Source: Asticcacaulis solisilvae (GTDB lineage Bacteria; Pseudomonadota; Alphaproteobacteria; Caulobacterales; Caulobacteraceae). Taken from it: a DNA stretch of 64,000 nucleotides. The notes under the pieces are model-generated. The model did not search any database. It saw only the letters and a program-made list of their open reading frames with translations, and was not told the DNA's origin. The translations under genes were made by a program, and so were the position numbers. How positions within the stretch are numbered: the stretch's first letter is position 1; every line of letters begins with the position of its first letter. Of this stretch, positions 35,843 through 44,190 are shown piece by piece. The stretch spans positions 186,001 to 250,000 of the forward strand of contig NZ_JAGGMI010000004.1 in the NCBI RefSeq assembly GCF_017875235.1, in the 5' to 3' direction.

Positions 35843-36904
35843 ATGAAGCGCGCCTGTCTGCTTTTCCTCACGCTCCTGGCCGGTCCTGCCGCTGCCCAAT
35901 CGCTGGAGCCCACTGCGTCAGCCGGACTGAAAATGACCGATATCCAGACGATCGGCACGCACAACAGCTACAAGGTCGCCATCCCGCCGCAGGAACTGGC
36001 CATGATCCGTTCGCGGTCCGAAGAGAGCGCGAAATCGCTCGACTACAGCCACCTGCCGCTGGCGCAACAGCTTGACCTCGGCATGCGCCAGCTTGAGATC
36101 GACGTCCTCTATGATCCCGAAGGCGCCCGCTACGCCGCGCCCGTGCTGCCGAAGATGAGCGGCCAGCCCTATAACGCCACTGGCATGGATGCGCCGGGCT
36201 ACAAGGTGCTGCACATTCCCGATGTCGATGTCCGCAGCCACTGCGCGACCCTGATCCGCTGCCTTGAGATCGTCCGTAACTGGTCCGACGCCCATCCGCG
36301 CCACGTGCCGATCCTGATCATGATGAACGCCAAGGACGGCGGGCCGAATGTGCCGGGCGGCGTCAAGGCGCTGGACTACGACGCCAAGGCGTTCGACGCG
36401 CTCGACGCCGAAATCCGTTCGGTCTTCGGCCCCGACCGGCTGATCGCGCCGGATGAGGTGCGCGGCGGGCACAAGAGCTTACGCGAAGGCGCGCTGGCGG
36501 GCGGCTGGCCGTCCCTGGAAGCGGCGCGCGGCAAGGTTTTCTTCGCTCTCGACGAAAACCCGAAGAAGGTCGATATCTACATGCGCGGCCATGCGTCGCT
36601 GGAAGGCCTGCCGGTCTTCGTCAACTCAGTCGGCGAGGACGCCGCCCACGCCGCCTATTTCACCATGAACGATCCGGTCAAACAGTTCGACCGCATCCGG
36701 GCGGCGGTCAAGGCGGGTTTCATTGTGCGCACCCGCGCCGATGATTCCACCACCGAAGCACGGACGAACCACCTCAGCCGATTTGAAAAGGCCCTGGCAT
36801 CGGGCGCGCAATATATCTCGACCGATTACCCGACACCGCGCAGTGAGTGGAGCCCTTATAGCGTCCGCCTGCCCGACGGCCAGGCCGCGCGCAAGCGTCC
36901 ATAA
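35843..36904 (+). CDS. Exported PI-PLC-like phosphodiesterase (Ca-dependent type)
   Basis: A 353-residue enzyme. The start at 35843 has GGAAG seven bases ahead and gives a Sec leader MKRACLLFLTLLAGPAAAQ. The TIM-barrel marks of the phosphatidylinositol-specific phospholipase C-like family are QTIGTHNSYK (His40), LDLGMRQLEIDVLYD, a second His in VLHIPDVDVRSHC, and AQYISTDYPTPR near the end. Family members cleave phosphoinositides or other phosphodiesters. It is divergent from the TBDR at 32884-35643. Together with the PHP enzyme it makes a phosphoester-degrading set. Its true substrate cannot be told from the motifs. Confidence 0.87.
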   Translation: MKRACLLFLTLLAGPAAAQSLEPTASAGLKMTDIQTIGTHNSYKVAIPPQELAMIRSRSEESAKSLDYSHLPLAQQLDLGMRQLEIDVLYDPEGARYAAPVLPKMSGQPYNATGMDAPGYKVLHIPDVDVRSHCATLIRCLEIVRNWSDAHPRHVPILIMMNAKDGGPNVPGGVKALDYDAKAFDALDAEIRSVFGPDRLIAPDEVRGGHKSLREGALAGGWPSLEAARGKVFFALDENPKKVDIYMRGHASLEGLPVFVNSVGEDAAHAAYFTMNDPVKQFDRIRAAVKAGFIVRTRADDSTTEARTNHLSRFEKALASGAQYISTDYPTPRSEWSPYSVRLPDGQAARKRP

Positions 36905-36910
36905 TCACTG

Positions 36911-37058
36911 TTATTTGCCCGCGCCCAGCGTCCAGGCCAGGCCGAAGATCAGATTGCGGCTGCGCGGACTGTAAGCCTGTTCCTGATGGAGCGTCGCGGT
37001 GTCGGTCACCGACCTGCCCTTTACCATGGCGAACGGATCGGCAGCGATATCATGGAAG
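36911..37058 (-). pseudogene. C-terminal remnant of a TonB-dependent receptor
   Basis: The leftward frame ending in TAA at 36911-36913 reads AADPFAMVKGRSVTDTATLH and, a few residues on, SPRSRNLIFGLAWTLGAGK. This is the closing barrel strand of a TBDR: aromatic-alternating strands just before the stop. No matching plug or start exists upstream; the sequence there is a structured noncoding region. It is therefore a fragment of a lost receptor gene. It lies just past the PI-PLC-like gene. Confidence 0.65.
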
Positions 37059-37199
37059 CAAGATAACCCCGTTCTGGAGGCAGGATTGCGAATTAAATTT
37101 GTTTAATCCAAGCCGGGGAAAATCTGCGGTTATCCGCCTTAAAGATTTGTGGAAAAAGGGTTTTTCCTTGCCTTGAACCGGCAGGGCGAAAACGGCCAT

Positions 37200-37415
37200 C
37201 ATGTTTCCATCATGAAAAAATCCTGTGGTGCGACACGTCCCCGCCCAGCTTTGACGGTATCAAATCCCTGTGGCGTATCCGGATGCGCCGCATCGGTCGT
37301 GGGTGTGGACCGTCTCCCTTGCACCCGTTCTCGCAATTCACACGCTTTCCAGTGAACTGCGATCTGTCTCAACTTATGGCCCCTTGCCCGTCCGACCGGC
37401 AAGGGGCCCTTTTTG
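37200..37415 (+). ncRNA. Candidate structured small RNA or leader with its own terminator
   Basis: This stretch has no credible coding frame but is dense in hairpins. They are TTTGA-CGGTA-TCAAA (37250-37264), GGCGTAT-CCGG-ATGCGCC (37272-37289), an 11-base-pair stem TCGCAATTCAC/GTGAACTGCGA (37331-37362), and a strong terminator at 37378-37415. GTGGACCGTCTCCCTTG, within a GGGTG/CACCC stem, recalls 6S RNA, but I could not build the full 6S fold, so that identity is a guess. Since the terminator ends 64 bases before the regulator gene at 37479, the region could instead be an attenuator leader for that gene. Confidence 0.5.
37378..37415 (+). terminator. Strong rho-independent terminator without an upstream gene
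   Basis: GGCCCCTTGCC (37378-37388) and GGCAAGGGGCC (37398-37408) form an 11-base-pair stem with a 9-base loop, followed by CTTTTT. No rightward gene lies between the PI-PLC stop (36904) and this terminator, which implies an untranslated transcript. Confidence 0.85.
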
Positions 37416-37478
37416 GTAACGGGAAACCTGCAAATTGAGCGGCTTGGCACCTTGGCGATTATCCCATAGATTGTTCCC

Positions 37479-39605
37479 ATGAACGTGCTGACTCGCCTTC
37501 AGTTGGAAAGCGGCATTCGCCTCGCCGATCTGCCGGTGATGCGGCTGGGGAAGCTGACGGTCAAACCGAGCACGCTGGAAGTCTCCGGTCCCGACGGCAC
37601 CGTGGCGCTGGAACCCCGCTGCATGAAGGTGCTGGTGGTCTTCCACGAACATATCGGCCGGACCGTCAGCCGCGACCTTTTGATTGACCGCTGCTGGGAC
37701 GGGCGGATCGTCACCGACGGCGCGCTCAATCGCTGCGTCGCCCAGATCCGGCGGGCGCTTGGCGCCGATCCGGATATCGTCATCGATACCATTCCGCGCG
37801 TCGGCTATTGCCTGAAGGCGCCGGCGGAACCCGCCGCCGAGCCCCCGGCCATGACGCCGGCATCCGCCGCGCAGGGCGTTCCGGCGGACGCGCCCCCTCC
37901 CGGTGGCAGGTCCGCGGGCAAACGCATCCTTCTGATCGCCGCGGCCGCCGCCGCGCTGGTCCTGGCCGTCGCCGGCGCCGTCTATCTGTCGGTCCGTCCC
38001 TCGAACTGGCAGGGCGAAGAGGTCCGTCCGCTGACCTCTGAACCCGGCGTGGAAAGCTTCCCCGCCATGGCGCCGGACGGCCGCAGGCTGGCCTATGCCA
38101 AGACGAGCCGCGACGGCTCATGGGACATCTATATTAAGTCCGTCGACGGCTCGGGTCTGCGCGCCGTGACGCAGTCTCCGGCGAACGAATGGTGGCCGGC
38201 ATGGCGTGACGACGGAGAGGCGCTGGCCTTCATCAGACTGGACGACGCGCGCTGTGACATCGTCACGCTGGACCTGATCACCATGACCGAGACCCTGGTA
38301 ACGGCCTGCAATTCAGGGCGCGTCGGGCGGGTGTCATGGGCCGGCCGTTCGACCCTCATCTATTCGGACGCCGCCCCCAATGCCGACCAGCGGCTGGTGT
38401 ACCAGTTCAATCTCGATACGCGCCAGAAGACGGCCCTGACGACGCCACCGCCAAGCTCGCACGGCGACATGGACCCGATCGTATCGCCCGATGGCAAGCG
38501 CGTCCTGTTCCGCCGCACCGTCTCGTGGGGCGTCGATGACCTGATGGTCGGCGAGTTGCGCGCCCAGGGCGGACCTGCCCCGGGTCGTCTGGACAATGTC
38601 CGTGCCCTGACGAATGACGGCTGGAAGGCGCACGGCGTCGCCTGGTCGTCCGATGGCCGCGACATCTTCTTCACCTCGAACCGCGGCGGAGACTGGGGCC
38701 TGTGGTCCCTCCCGGCCAGCGGCGGACAACCCCGACGCGTCAGCCTTGGGACCGCGGCCATCACCAAGATCGGCAGCGCGGGCATCGACCGGCTGGCCGT
38801 GGAAATCTATCATCCGCGCAGCGACCTGACCTGGCTTGGCGGCGAAATGCCCACGACCTCGATGACCGCCGACAGCTGGACGCCAGCGGTCGGCCCGCAA
38901 GGCCAGGTCGCCTTCGTGTCCAACCAGTCGGGCGGCGTCGAACTGTGGCTGCTCGAAAACGGCCGCACGCGCCAGCTGACCCATCTCGGCGCCAGCTATC
39001 TGCACGGTCCCAACTGGGCGGCTTCGGGCGACGCGATCAGCTTCATCGCCATCGTCGACCGCACGCCGCAGATCTTTTCGATCGCCACCGACGGCCGCCC
39101 CCCGGTGCAACTGACCCGCGACGACGGCGACAAGGCGGAGCCCGCCTACCTGACCGGCACGAACCGCCTGATCTACCTCGGTCGTTCAGCGACCGGCTGG
39201 CGGGTGATGGAGGTGTCCGCCAACGGACCGGCGCGACATCATGCGCACTTGGGCGACCAGTGGGAGAGCCTCGCGACCGGCCAGAACCAGACGATCGGCC
39301 TTAAACGTGGCGATCCTTATCTCTACCGGCTCGACGTGGCGGGCGGTGCGGTTACGGCCGTCAAAACCGCCATTCTTCGCCCGCCGGGCGCCTATGCGGT
39401 GACCAGCGACGGCGTCGTCCAGATATCCGGAGACCGTGTCATGCGTGTCAACTGGGACGGCAGCGCGCGCGAGATCGCGCGCCTGCCCGCCGGAAAGACC
39501 GCGCCCGCCGAAATCGACATGGACGGACGCACCGGCAGCATCGTCATGATCGACCGCTCGGGCAACGAGGCGAACATCGCCCTGATGACCTTGCGGCGCC
39601 AATAG
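37479..39605 (+). CDS. CadC-like winged-helix regulator with periplasmic beta-propeller
   Basis: A 708-residue one-component regulator. An OmpR-type winged helix (about residues 22-112: MKVLVVFHEHIGRTVSRDLLIDRCWDG, then IRRALGADPDIVIDTIPRVGYCL) is followed by a Pro/Ala-rich linker and one membrane segment (about 149-171). The rest is a TolB/WD40-like propeller with repeated units such as PAMAPDGRRLAYAK, PIVSPDGKRVLFRR and VAWSSDGRDIFFTSN, placed in the periplasm. Such proteins sense a periplasmic ligand and bind DNA from the membrane. It converges on a TBDR gene with nine bases between stops; a control link between them is an inference. Confidence 0.92.
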   Translation: MNVLTRLQLESGIRLADLPVMRLGKLTVKPSTLEVSGPDGTVALEPRCMKVLVVFHEHIGRTVSRDLLIDRCWDGRIVTDGALNRCVAQIRRALGADPDIVIDTIPRVGYCLKAPAEPAAEPPAMTPASAAQGVPADAPPPGGRSAGKRILLIAAAAAALVLAVAGAVYLSVRPSNWQGEEVRPLTSEPGVESFPAMAPDGRRLAYAKTSRDGSWDIYIKSVDGSGLRAVTQSPANEWWPAWRDDGEALAFIRLDDARCDIVTLDLITMTETLVTACNSGRVGRVSWAGRSTLIYSDAAPNADQRLVYQFNLDTRQKTALTTPPPSSHGDMDPIVSPDGKRVLFRRTVSWGVDDLMVGELRAQGGPAPGRLDNVRALTNDGWKAHGVAWSSDGRDIFFTSNRGGDWGLWSLPASGGQPRRVSLGTAAITKIGSAGIDRLAVEIYHPRSDLTWLGGEMPTTSMTADSWTPAVGPQGQVAFVSNQSGGVELWLLENGRTRQLTHLGASYLHGPNWAASGDAISFIAIVDRTPQIFSIATDGRPPVQLTRDDGDKAEPAYLTGTNRLIYLGRSATGWRVMEVSANGPARHHAHLGDQWESLATGQNQTIGLKRGDPYLYRLDVAGGAVTAVKTAILRPPGAYAVTSDGVVQISGDRVMRVNWDGSAREIARLPAGKTAPAEIDMDGRTGSIVMIDRSGNEANIALMTLRRQ

Positions 39606-39614
39606 ACTACCCGC

Positions 39615-41537
39615 CTAAAACGCCGTGTTGAACGCCAGCCGCCACGTCCTCGACCAGATGGGCACCAGCGCTGACGAGGGCGTGGCGTAATAGCCCTTCT
39701 GGTCAAGCGCATTGACGACCTGGAAGCGGCCTGTGACCGGGCGATCCGCGATCCGGAAATCGTAGCGCGCCCCAAGCGTCAGGAAGGTCACGCCCGGCAC
39801 TTCGGTGCGGCTGACGGGCGTCATCCGCCGCCGTCCTTCGAACAAAAGCTGGCCGTCGACGCTCCAGCCATTGTTGAACTGGTGCTCCACATTGACCGTG
39901 GTGTTGGTGTAGGACACGCCCGGCGGGATATCCAGCGACTGGCCGCTGGCGACCGGTTGGCCGGACAGGCGCGGCCTCAGCAGCACGGCGCCCAGGACGA
40001 CATTGGTGGCTGGCGTCACCTGACCCGACAACGACACTTCGTAACCGGAATGGCGGACATCGCCCACCAGGTCGTAGCGGCCGTCGCTCCTCAGGCCCGC
40101 GACCGGCTTGGTGATGTCGAACCAGGCGGCGATCAGGGTCAGGCCGGGGCGAAGATCGTAGGAGGCCCCGGCCTCCCATTGCTTCGACTCGACGGGCGGC
40201 AGGACCTCGCCGCGATTGACCGCCGAGGCCGGAGCCACGCCGCTTTCCTCCAGGCCCGTGACATAGCTGGCGAAGAGGCGCAGGCGCTGACTCGCCCGAA
40301 CCACGGCCGAGGCGTTGTAGAGCCAATTGTCCTGCGACCTTTGCTGCGCCAGGACAGTCCCCGGCTGCCGCGTCGTCTTGTCGTAGCGCGACTGGTGCGC
40401 GCCCAGGCGAAGATCGAGCCTGTCGGCCCAGGCCAGGTTATAGGTCAGGCTCAGCATGGTCTGTTCGACGGAATCGTGGCCCGTGGGCACCGTGTCCGGC
40501 AGGACCGGCGCGGGACCATCCGCCGGCCGCTCGCGGATATTGAATGACCCGCCATCGATACCGACCGGCTGCGCCAGGTCCGTGCCGGAGGACCGTGCCC
40601 GCAGGGCTATACCGACATCGTGCCGAAACGCGCCGGTGACGATACGCCGCGTCAGCTTGACCTCGGCGGCGGTGGCGTGAGACTCCTGCGGCGGGCAGTA
40701 ATAGGTCGTGCGCATCGCATTGCCGTCGCCGTCGGTCAGCAGCACGGCGACATCGGTCCGCTCACCGCCGAACGCGGAATAGGTCAGCGAGGCGCCGACG
40801 CGCCAGTCGCCGAAGTCCCCGTCGTAGAGCACGCCGGCATTTGTGTCGCGATAGGCCGCCCGCGACCAGTCCGGCGCGAAGGTCGTCGTGCGCGGCAGGG
40901 GCGGCGGTTCCCGGTCACCCGACGGGATGACGATATAGTAGCCATCGAAGTCGCGCTTTTGATACGCCCCGAAGAGCCGGACCTGCGAGCGGCTGTCCGG
41001 CCGCCAGGCGATGACGGCACCGGCATCATAGACCGCGCCTGACTGGCCGCTGGAGGAGTTGTTGAACGGTTCGGCGATCACCGTGGCGACCACGGCCAGC
41101 CTGCCGTCGCCGCTGACCAGGGTCGTTTCGGCCTCGGTGTGCACGGTCGCGAAATCGCGGAAGCCGGCATTGACCTTGATCCCGTTCGTAGTCCCCGGCT
41201 CGCGCAGGCGGTAGACCACCACACCCGACGGCGATGGCAGGGACAAGCCGGCGGCCGATGCCCCGACCTTGACGCTTAGGCCGCCCATGATCGATTCCGA
41301 CAATCCGGTGGCGCGAACGAAGTAATGGTCATCGATGCGGTAGGCCGCGCTTTGCTGCAGGTCGAAGCCGCGCACCTGCGCCTCGTTGTAGAGGCCGACG
41401 CGGTCGACTCCCATCTGCTCGCCGAAGGCGTCGGCCGCCTGGCGTGTAATGGTCTCTTCCTGGGCAAGCGCCGGCGACGACATAAGCGCCAATGGGCTGG
41501 CGGTAACAAGCAGGGCAAACGACAGGGTACGGAACAT
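39615..41537 (-). CDS. TonB-dependent receptor, siderophore-receptor size
   Basis: A 640-residue receptor with signal peptide MFRTLSFALLVTASPLALMSSPALAQ. The plug is shortened and divergent: EETITRQAADAFGEQMGVDRVGLYNEAQVRGFDL and GLSLPSPSGVVVYRLREPG lack the usual TonB-box/DIPxSV pattern. The barrel is convincing, ending WSRTWRLAFNTAF with a terminal Phe. Strand pairs such as DWRVGASLTYSAFGGERTD and LRLFASYVTGLEESGVAP resemble ferric-siderophore receptors. No siderophore or periplasmic binding genes are next to it. It faces the CadC-like regulator. The ligand is unknown. Confidence 0.87.
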   Translation of the reverse strand: MFRTLSFALLVTASPLALMSSPALAQEETITRQAADAFGEQMGVDRVGLYNEAQVRGFDLQQSAAYRIDDHYFVRATGLSESIMGGLSVKVGASAAGLSLPSPSGVVVYRLREPGTTNGIKVNAGFRDFATVHTEAETTLVSGDGRLAVVATVIAEPFNNSSSGQSGAVYDAGAVIAWRPDSRSQVRLFGAYQKRDFDGYYIVIPSGDREPPPLPRTTTFAPDWSRAAYRDTNAGVLYDGDFGDWRVGASLTYSAFGGERTDVAVLLTDGDGNAMRTTYYCPPQESHATAAEVKLTRRIVTGAFRHDVGIALRARSSGTDLAQPVGIDGGSFNIRERPADGPAPVLPDTVPTGHDSVEQTMLSLTYNLAWADRLDLRLGAHQSRYDKTTRQPGTVLAQQRSQDNWLYNASAVVRASQRLRLFASYVTGLEESGVAPASAVNRGEVLPPVESKQWEAGASYDLRPGLTLIAAWFDITKPVAGLRSDGRYDLVGDVRHSGYEVSLSGQVTPATNVVLGAVLLRPRLSGQPVASGQSLDIPPGVSYTNTTVNVEHQFNNGWSVDGQLLFEGRRRMTPVSRTEVPGVTFLTLGARYDFRIADRPVTGRFQVVNALDQKGYYATPSSALVPIWSRTWRLAFNTAF

Positions 41538-41663
41538 CGGCTATCTCCATGCGAGTGTTCACAAGGAGATGCAGTATGACGGCTGCGGCGGCGCGCCCGT
41601 TTCCGTCAGGTTTCGGCGATGATTTGACGATGTTGGCGCGCTTTTTCGGCGATGAAGCGCCTG

Positions 41664-42977
41664 TTACTTGCGCGCGGTGACCAGCCCGGAGGACTTGACG
41701 CTGGCGTGGGTCACGCCGGCCAGCCGCGCCGTCGCCATCTGCCGCAGCGTATCGAAGCCATGGATCATGCAGGCGCCGGTCGCGGATTTCGCCGCATTGC
41801 TGATGTGCGACAGATAGATTTCCAGCGCGCTGTCGTCGCGCCTTTGGCCGTCATAGTCAACGGCGGCGCCGGCCAGACCGCAGCCTTTCAGCGCGGCGAT
41901 GGCCTTGGTGTCGGCCCCGGCGTGGCCGACGACGGTCATGCAGAAGGGTTTCAGCATGCCGGTGATTTCCAGGACACGGCCCGGCGGCACCCCGTTGAGC
42001 TGGCGAACCTCATACAGCACTTTCAGACCCATCTCCTGCGCGGCGGAGGACACGGCCGAGGTGATGCGCCCGCGCGCCCGCGCGCTCGAAAAGGTCGAAA
42101 AGGCGGCCGGCACGATCATGATGATCTTACGCTGCTCGGGCGATCGCATCTGCAGCACCTTCAGGCCCTGTTCGATGCTGGCGATATCGACCTGTTCGCG
42201 GTCCCCCCAGTCGAGCGCGGCGATGGCGCGGGGATCGAGCAACACATTTCCGATGGCATCGGTCACCACCGGTTCCAGCCGGTGACCGATCATGGTCAGC
42301 TTCTTCATCTCGAAGACCGGCTCGGCGGAACTGGCGACGCGCAGGCTGCGTCCCGCCACCGTCATCAGCGTTCCCCCTGCCCCGCCCGGCCGCCTTATCG
42401 CCGCACCCATGCCAACGGCCGCGGTACCGCGCGACGCGGTGTCTTCGGGCGCGGACGGCAGGGGACGGCCGGCGTCGCGAAACGGGCGGGCTTCGGTGCG
42501 ATCGAAATACTTGGTCAGGTCGATGGGAATCAGGCGCATCCGGTCGACATCGTCGGCAATGGCCTCGAACAAGGCCGGACGCATCTTGGAGACATCGCCG
42601 ATGAAAAACTGGCCGGCCGTGTACCACAGCTCCGCCGCGCTCAACGCTCCCTTGTGCTCGCCCAGCGTCAGGATGACCACCAGAAAGGACTCGTCATTGA
42701 TGCGGATGCACCAGTCCGGCTCCGGAAATTTGCGCTCGAAAGCCGCCTTGAGATGATCGAAGATAAGGTCGCGCTTGCTGTCCCACTTGCTGCCCAAGCG
42801 TTCGGCGAACAGGTCGAGACGCAACAGATAAGCTCGTCCCATTGCGTCCGCATGGGTTTCCCGCAGTCTCTCAATGATATCGGCGGCATCATCCCTCAAC
42901 AAGGTCAGAAAAAGCCGCCCGTTCTGATCCGCCGTAACCCCCGCAAGTGCGGTGTCGCCGGGCAATTCAACAGACAT
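41664..42977 (-). CDS. Degenerate GGDEF-EAL-like protein, function unknown
   Basis: A 437-residue soluble protein I cannot assign to a characterised family. Its layout recalls a GGDEF-EAL protein. Residues 50-102 have a DxD-like RLDLFAER and a strand with RINDESFLVVIL where GGDEF would be. After a linker rich in Ala/Gly (about 180-215), residues 235-420 look like an EAL barrel, including QVDIASIEQGLKVLQ and GRVLEITGMLKPFCMTVVGHAG. None of the metal or nucleotide residues is intact, so it would be a non-catalytic scaffold or sensor. I start at 42977 (MSVELPGD), with GGAG upstream; the frame opens 90 bases earlier. It is divergent from a glucokinase-like gene. Confidence 0.8.
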   Translation of the reverse strand: MSVELPGDTALAGVTADQNGRLFLTLLRDDAADIIERLRETHADAMGRAYLLRLDLFAERLGSKWDSKRDLIFDHLKAAFERKFPEPDWCIRINDESFLVVILTLGEHKGALSAAELWYTAGQFFIGDVSKMRPALFEAIADDVDRMRLIPIDLTKYFDRTEARPFRDAGRPLPSAPEDTASRGTAAVGMGAAIRRPGGAGGTLMTVAGRSLRVASSAEPVFEMKKLTMIGHRLEPVVTDAIGNVLLDPRAIAALDWGDREQVDIASIEQGLKVLQMRSPEQRKIIMIVPAAFSTFSSARARGRITSAVSSAAQEMGLKVLYEVRQLNGVPPGRVLEITGMLKPFCMTVVGHAGADTKAIAALKGCGLAGAAVDYDGQRRDDSALEIYLSHISNAAKSATGACMIHGFDTLRQMATARLAGVTHASVKSSGLVTARK

Positions 42978-43143
42978 TGCTGCACACTCCACAGCGCGAG
43001 CATGACGGCTTATAGTTGAGTGATCATTAATTTGATAGGTGACATTACAATCTGGACGTAAACTCAAAGTGGGTTCGGCAATGAAACGCCCTCTTAACCC
43101 AATCCCGCAATACTAAAATCTGTTATCTATGACGAGGACTGGC

Positions 43144-44091
43144 ATGACGACCAAGGTGCTGCTCGGCGACCTGAGCAACGGCTCTTACCTGAAACTGGCT
43201 GTGGCCGATGCCGGCCAGCGTCCGACGGCCACCGGCATCTATGCCTGCGCCAGCGCCGAGGACTTCGAGGACGCGGTCTCCGGCTTCCTGGCCGACAACG
43301 GAGACCCCCAGATTTCCGGCGCCGCCTTCTCCACTTCAGGCTGGGAAGTCGATGGCAAGCTCGACCTCGTCCACTACGGCTTTTCCCTGCACCGCCGCCA
43401 GATCGCCGACCTGCTCGGCGTCCAGCGACTGAGTGTATGCAACGACTTTGTCGCAAAGGCGCTGGCGGTGCCGGTGCTGGAAGACCACGAGCGCGTCAAG
43501 GTCTGCGGGAAAGACCAGCATCCCGAACACGTCATCGCCGTCGTCGGGCCGACGGGCGGCCTTGGCGGAGCCTATCTGTCGCCGGACGGACGGGGTGGCT
43601 GGAGCGTGACCCACTGCGAAGGCGGCCATTCGGACTTCGCCCCGCGCACCGAACAGGAAATCGAGATACTCAAACTGCTGATGAAGAAGTACGACCACGT
43701 GTCATGCGAACGCGGCGTGTCGTCGGCGGGCCTGGTCGAGCTGTGGGACTGCCTGTGCCTCATGGCCGGCGACGAGGCCAATACGCCGCTGCCCGAGGAA
43801 ATTCTGGCGCTGGCCTACAGCAATGACGCCCGCGCGCTGGAAGCGATCCGCATCCAGACCGAACTCTATGCCAGCGTGGCGTCGGACTTTGCCTTGACCA
43901 TGGGGGCGCGCGGCGGCGTCTATCTAGCGGGCAGCTACCTTGCCCTGCTGGACAATCTGTTCGACCATGACGTCTTCGCCCGCCGCTTCTACGACAAGGG
44001 TCGCGTCTCCAGCTACGTGAAGGACATCCCGGTCTATCGCATCACCGCCGCCGAGCCGGAAATCCTTGGCCTCAGCACGGTGTTCGGTTAG
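43144..44091 (+). CDS. Glucokinase-family protein with altered phosphate loops
   Basis: A 315-residue protein of the Glk type of bacterial hexokinases (glucose to glucose-6-phosphate). Recognisable parts are VCNDFVAKALAV with the catalytic Asp, EGGHSDFAPRTEQE, and a late GGVYLAGSYLALLDNLFD. However, phosphate loop 1, normally DIGGTNAR, reads GDLSNGSYLKLA, and the GPGTGLG loop reads GPTGGLGG. ATP binding may therefore be weakened, and the protein may be a sugar sensor rather than an enzyme. I start at 43144, which has AGGA at good spacing; an ATG 15 bases earlier is possible. The stop codon lies inside the start of a dispersed repeat. Confidence 0.85.
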   Translation: MTTKVLLGDLSNGSYLKLAVADAGQRPTATGIYACASAEDFEDAVSGFLADNGDPQISGAAFSTSGWEVDGKLDLVHYGFSLHRRQIADLLGVQRLSVCNDFVAKALAVPVLEDHERVKVCGKDQHPEHVIAVVGPTGGLGGAYLSPDGRGGWSVTHCEGGHSDFAPRTEQEIEILKLLMKKYDHVSCERGVSSAGLVELWDCLCLMAGDEANTPLPEEILALAYSNDARALEAIRIQTELYASVASDFALTMGARGGVYLAGSYLALLDNLFDHDVFARRFYDKGRVSSYVKDIPVYRITAAEPEILGLSTVFG

Positions 44092-44190
44092 AGCGATATA
44101 CCAAAAAGTGTGTAGCGGTTTTTGGCTGAATATCGCGACACAACAAAAACCTAGAGCGTGATGGCGATTCGGCTTAGACGCATCATGCTC
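44089..44190. repeat. Dispersed two-hairpin repeat, copy 2
   Basis: The unit fills the gap between convergent genes. Hairpin 1 pairs CCAAAAA with TTTTTGG inside CGATAT/ATATCG arms, around the loop GTGTGTAGC. Hairpin 2 has GAGCGTGATG and CATCATGCTC. The glucokinase-like stop and the tandem-receiver stop both overlap its ends, so it also serves as the 3' boundary of both genes. Confidence 0.85.

Noticed and set aside
37093..37106. TTAA-N6-TTAA resembling a CtrA site upstream of the candidate RNA
   Set aside because: The gap is six, not the usual seven bases, and AT-rich runs produce such matches by chance.
37149..37355. A 68-codon rightward frame
   Set aside because: It overlaps the hairpin-rich region and contains no protein-like signal; a noncoding RNA explains the structure better.
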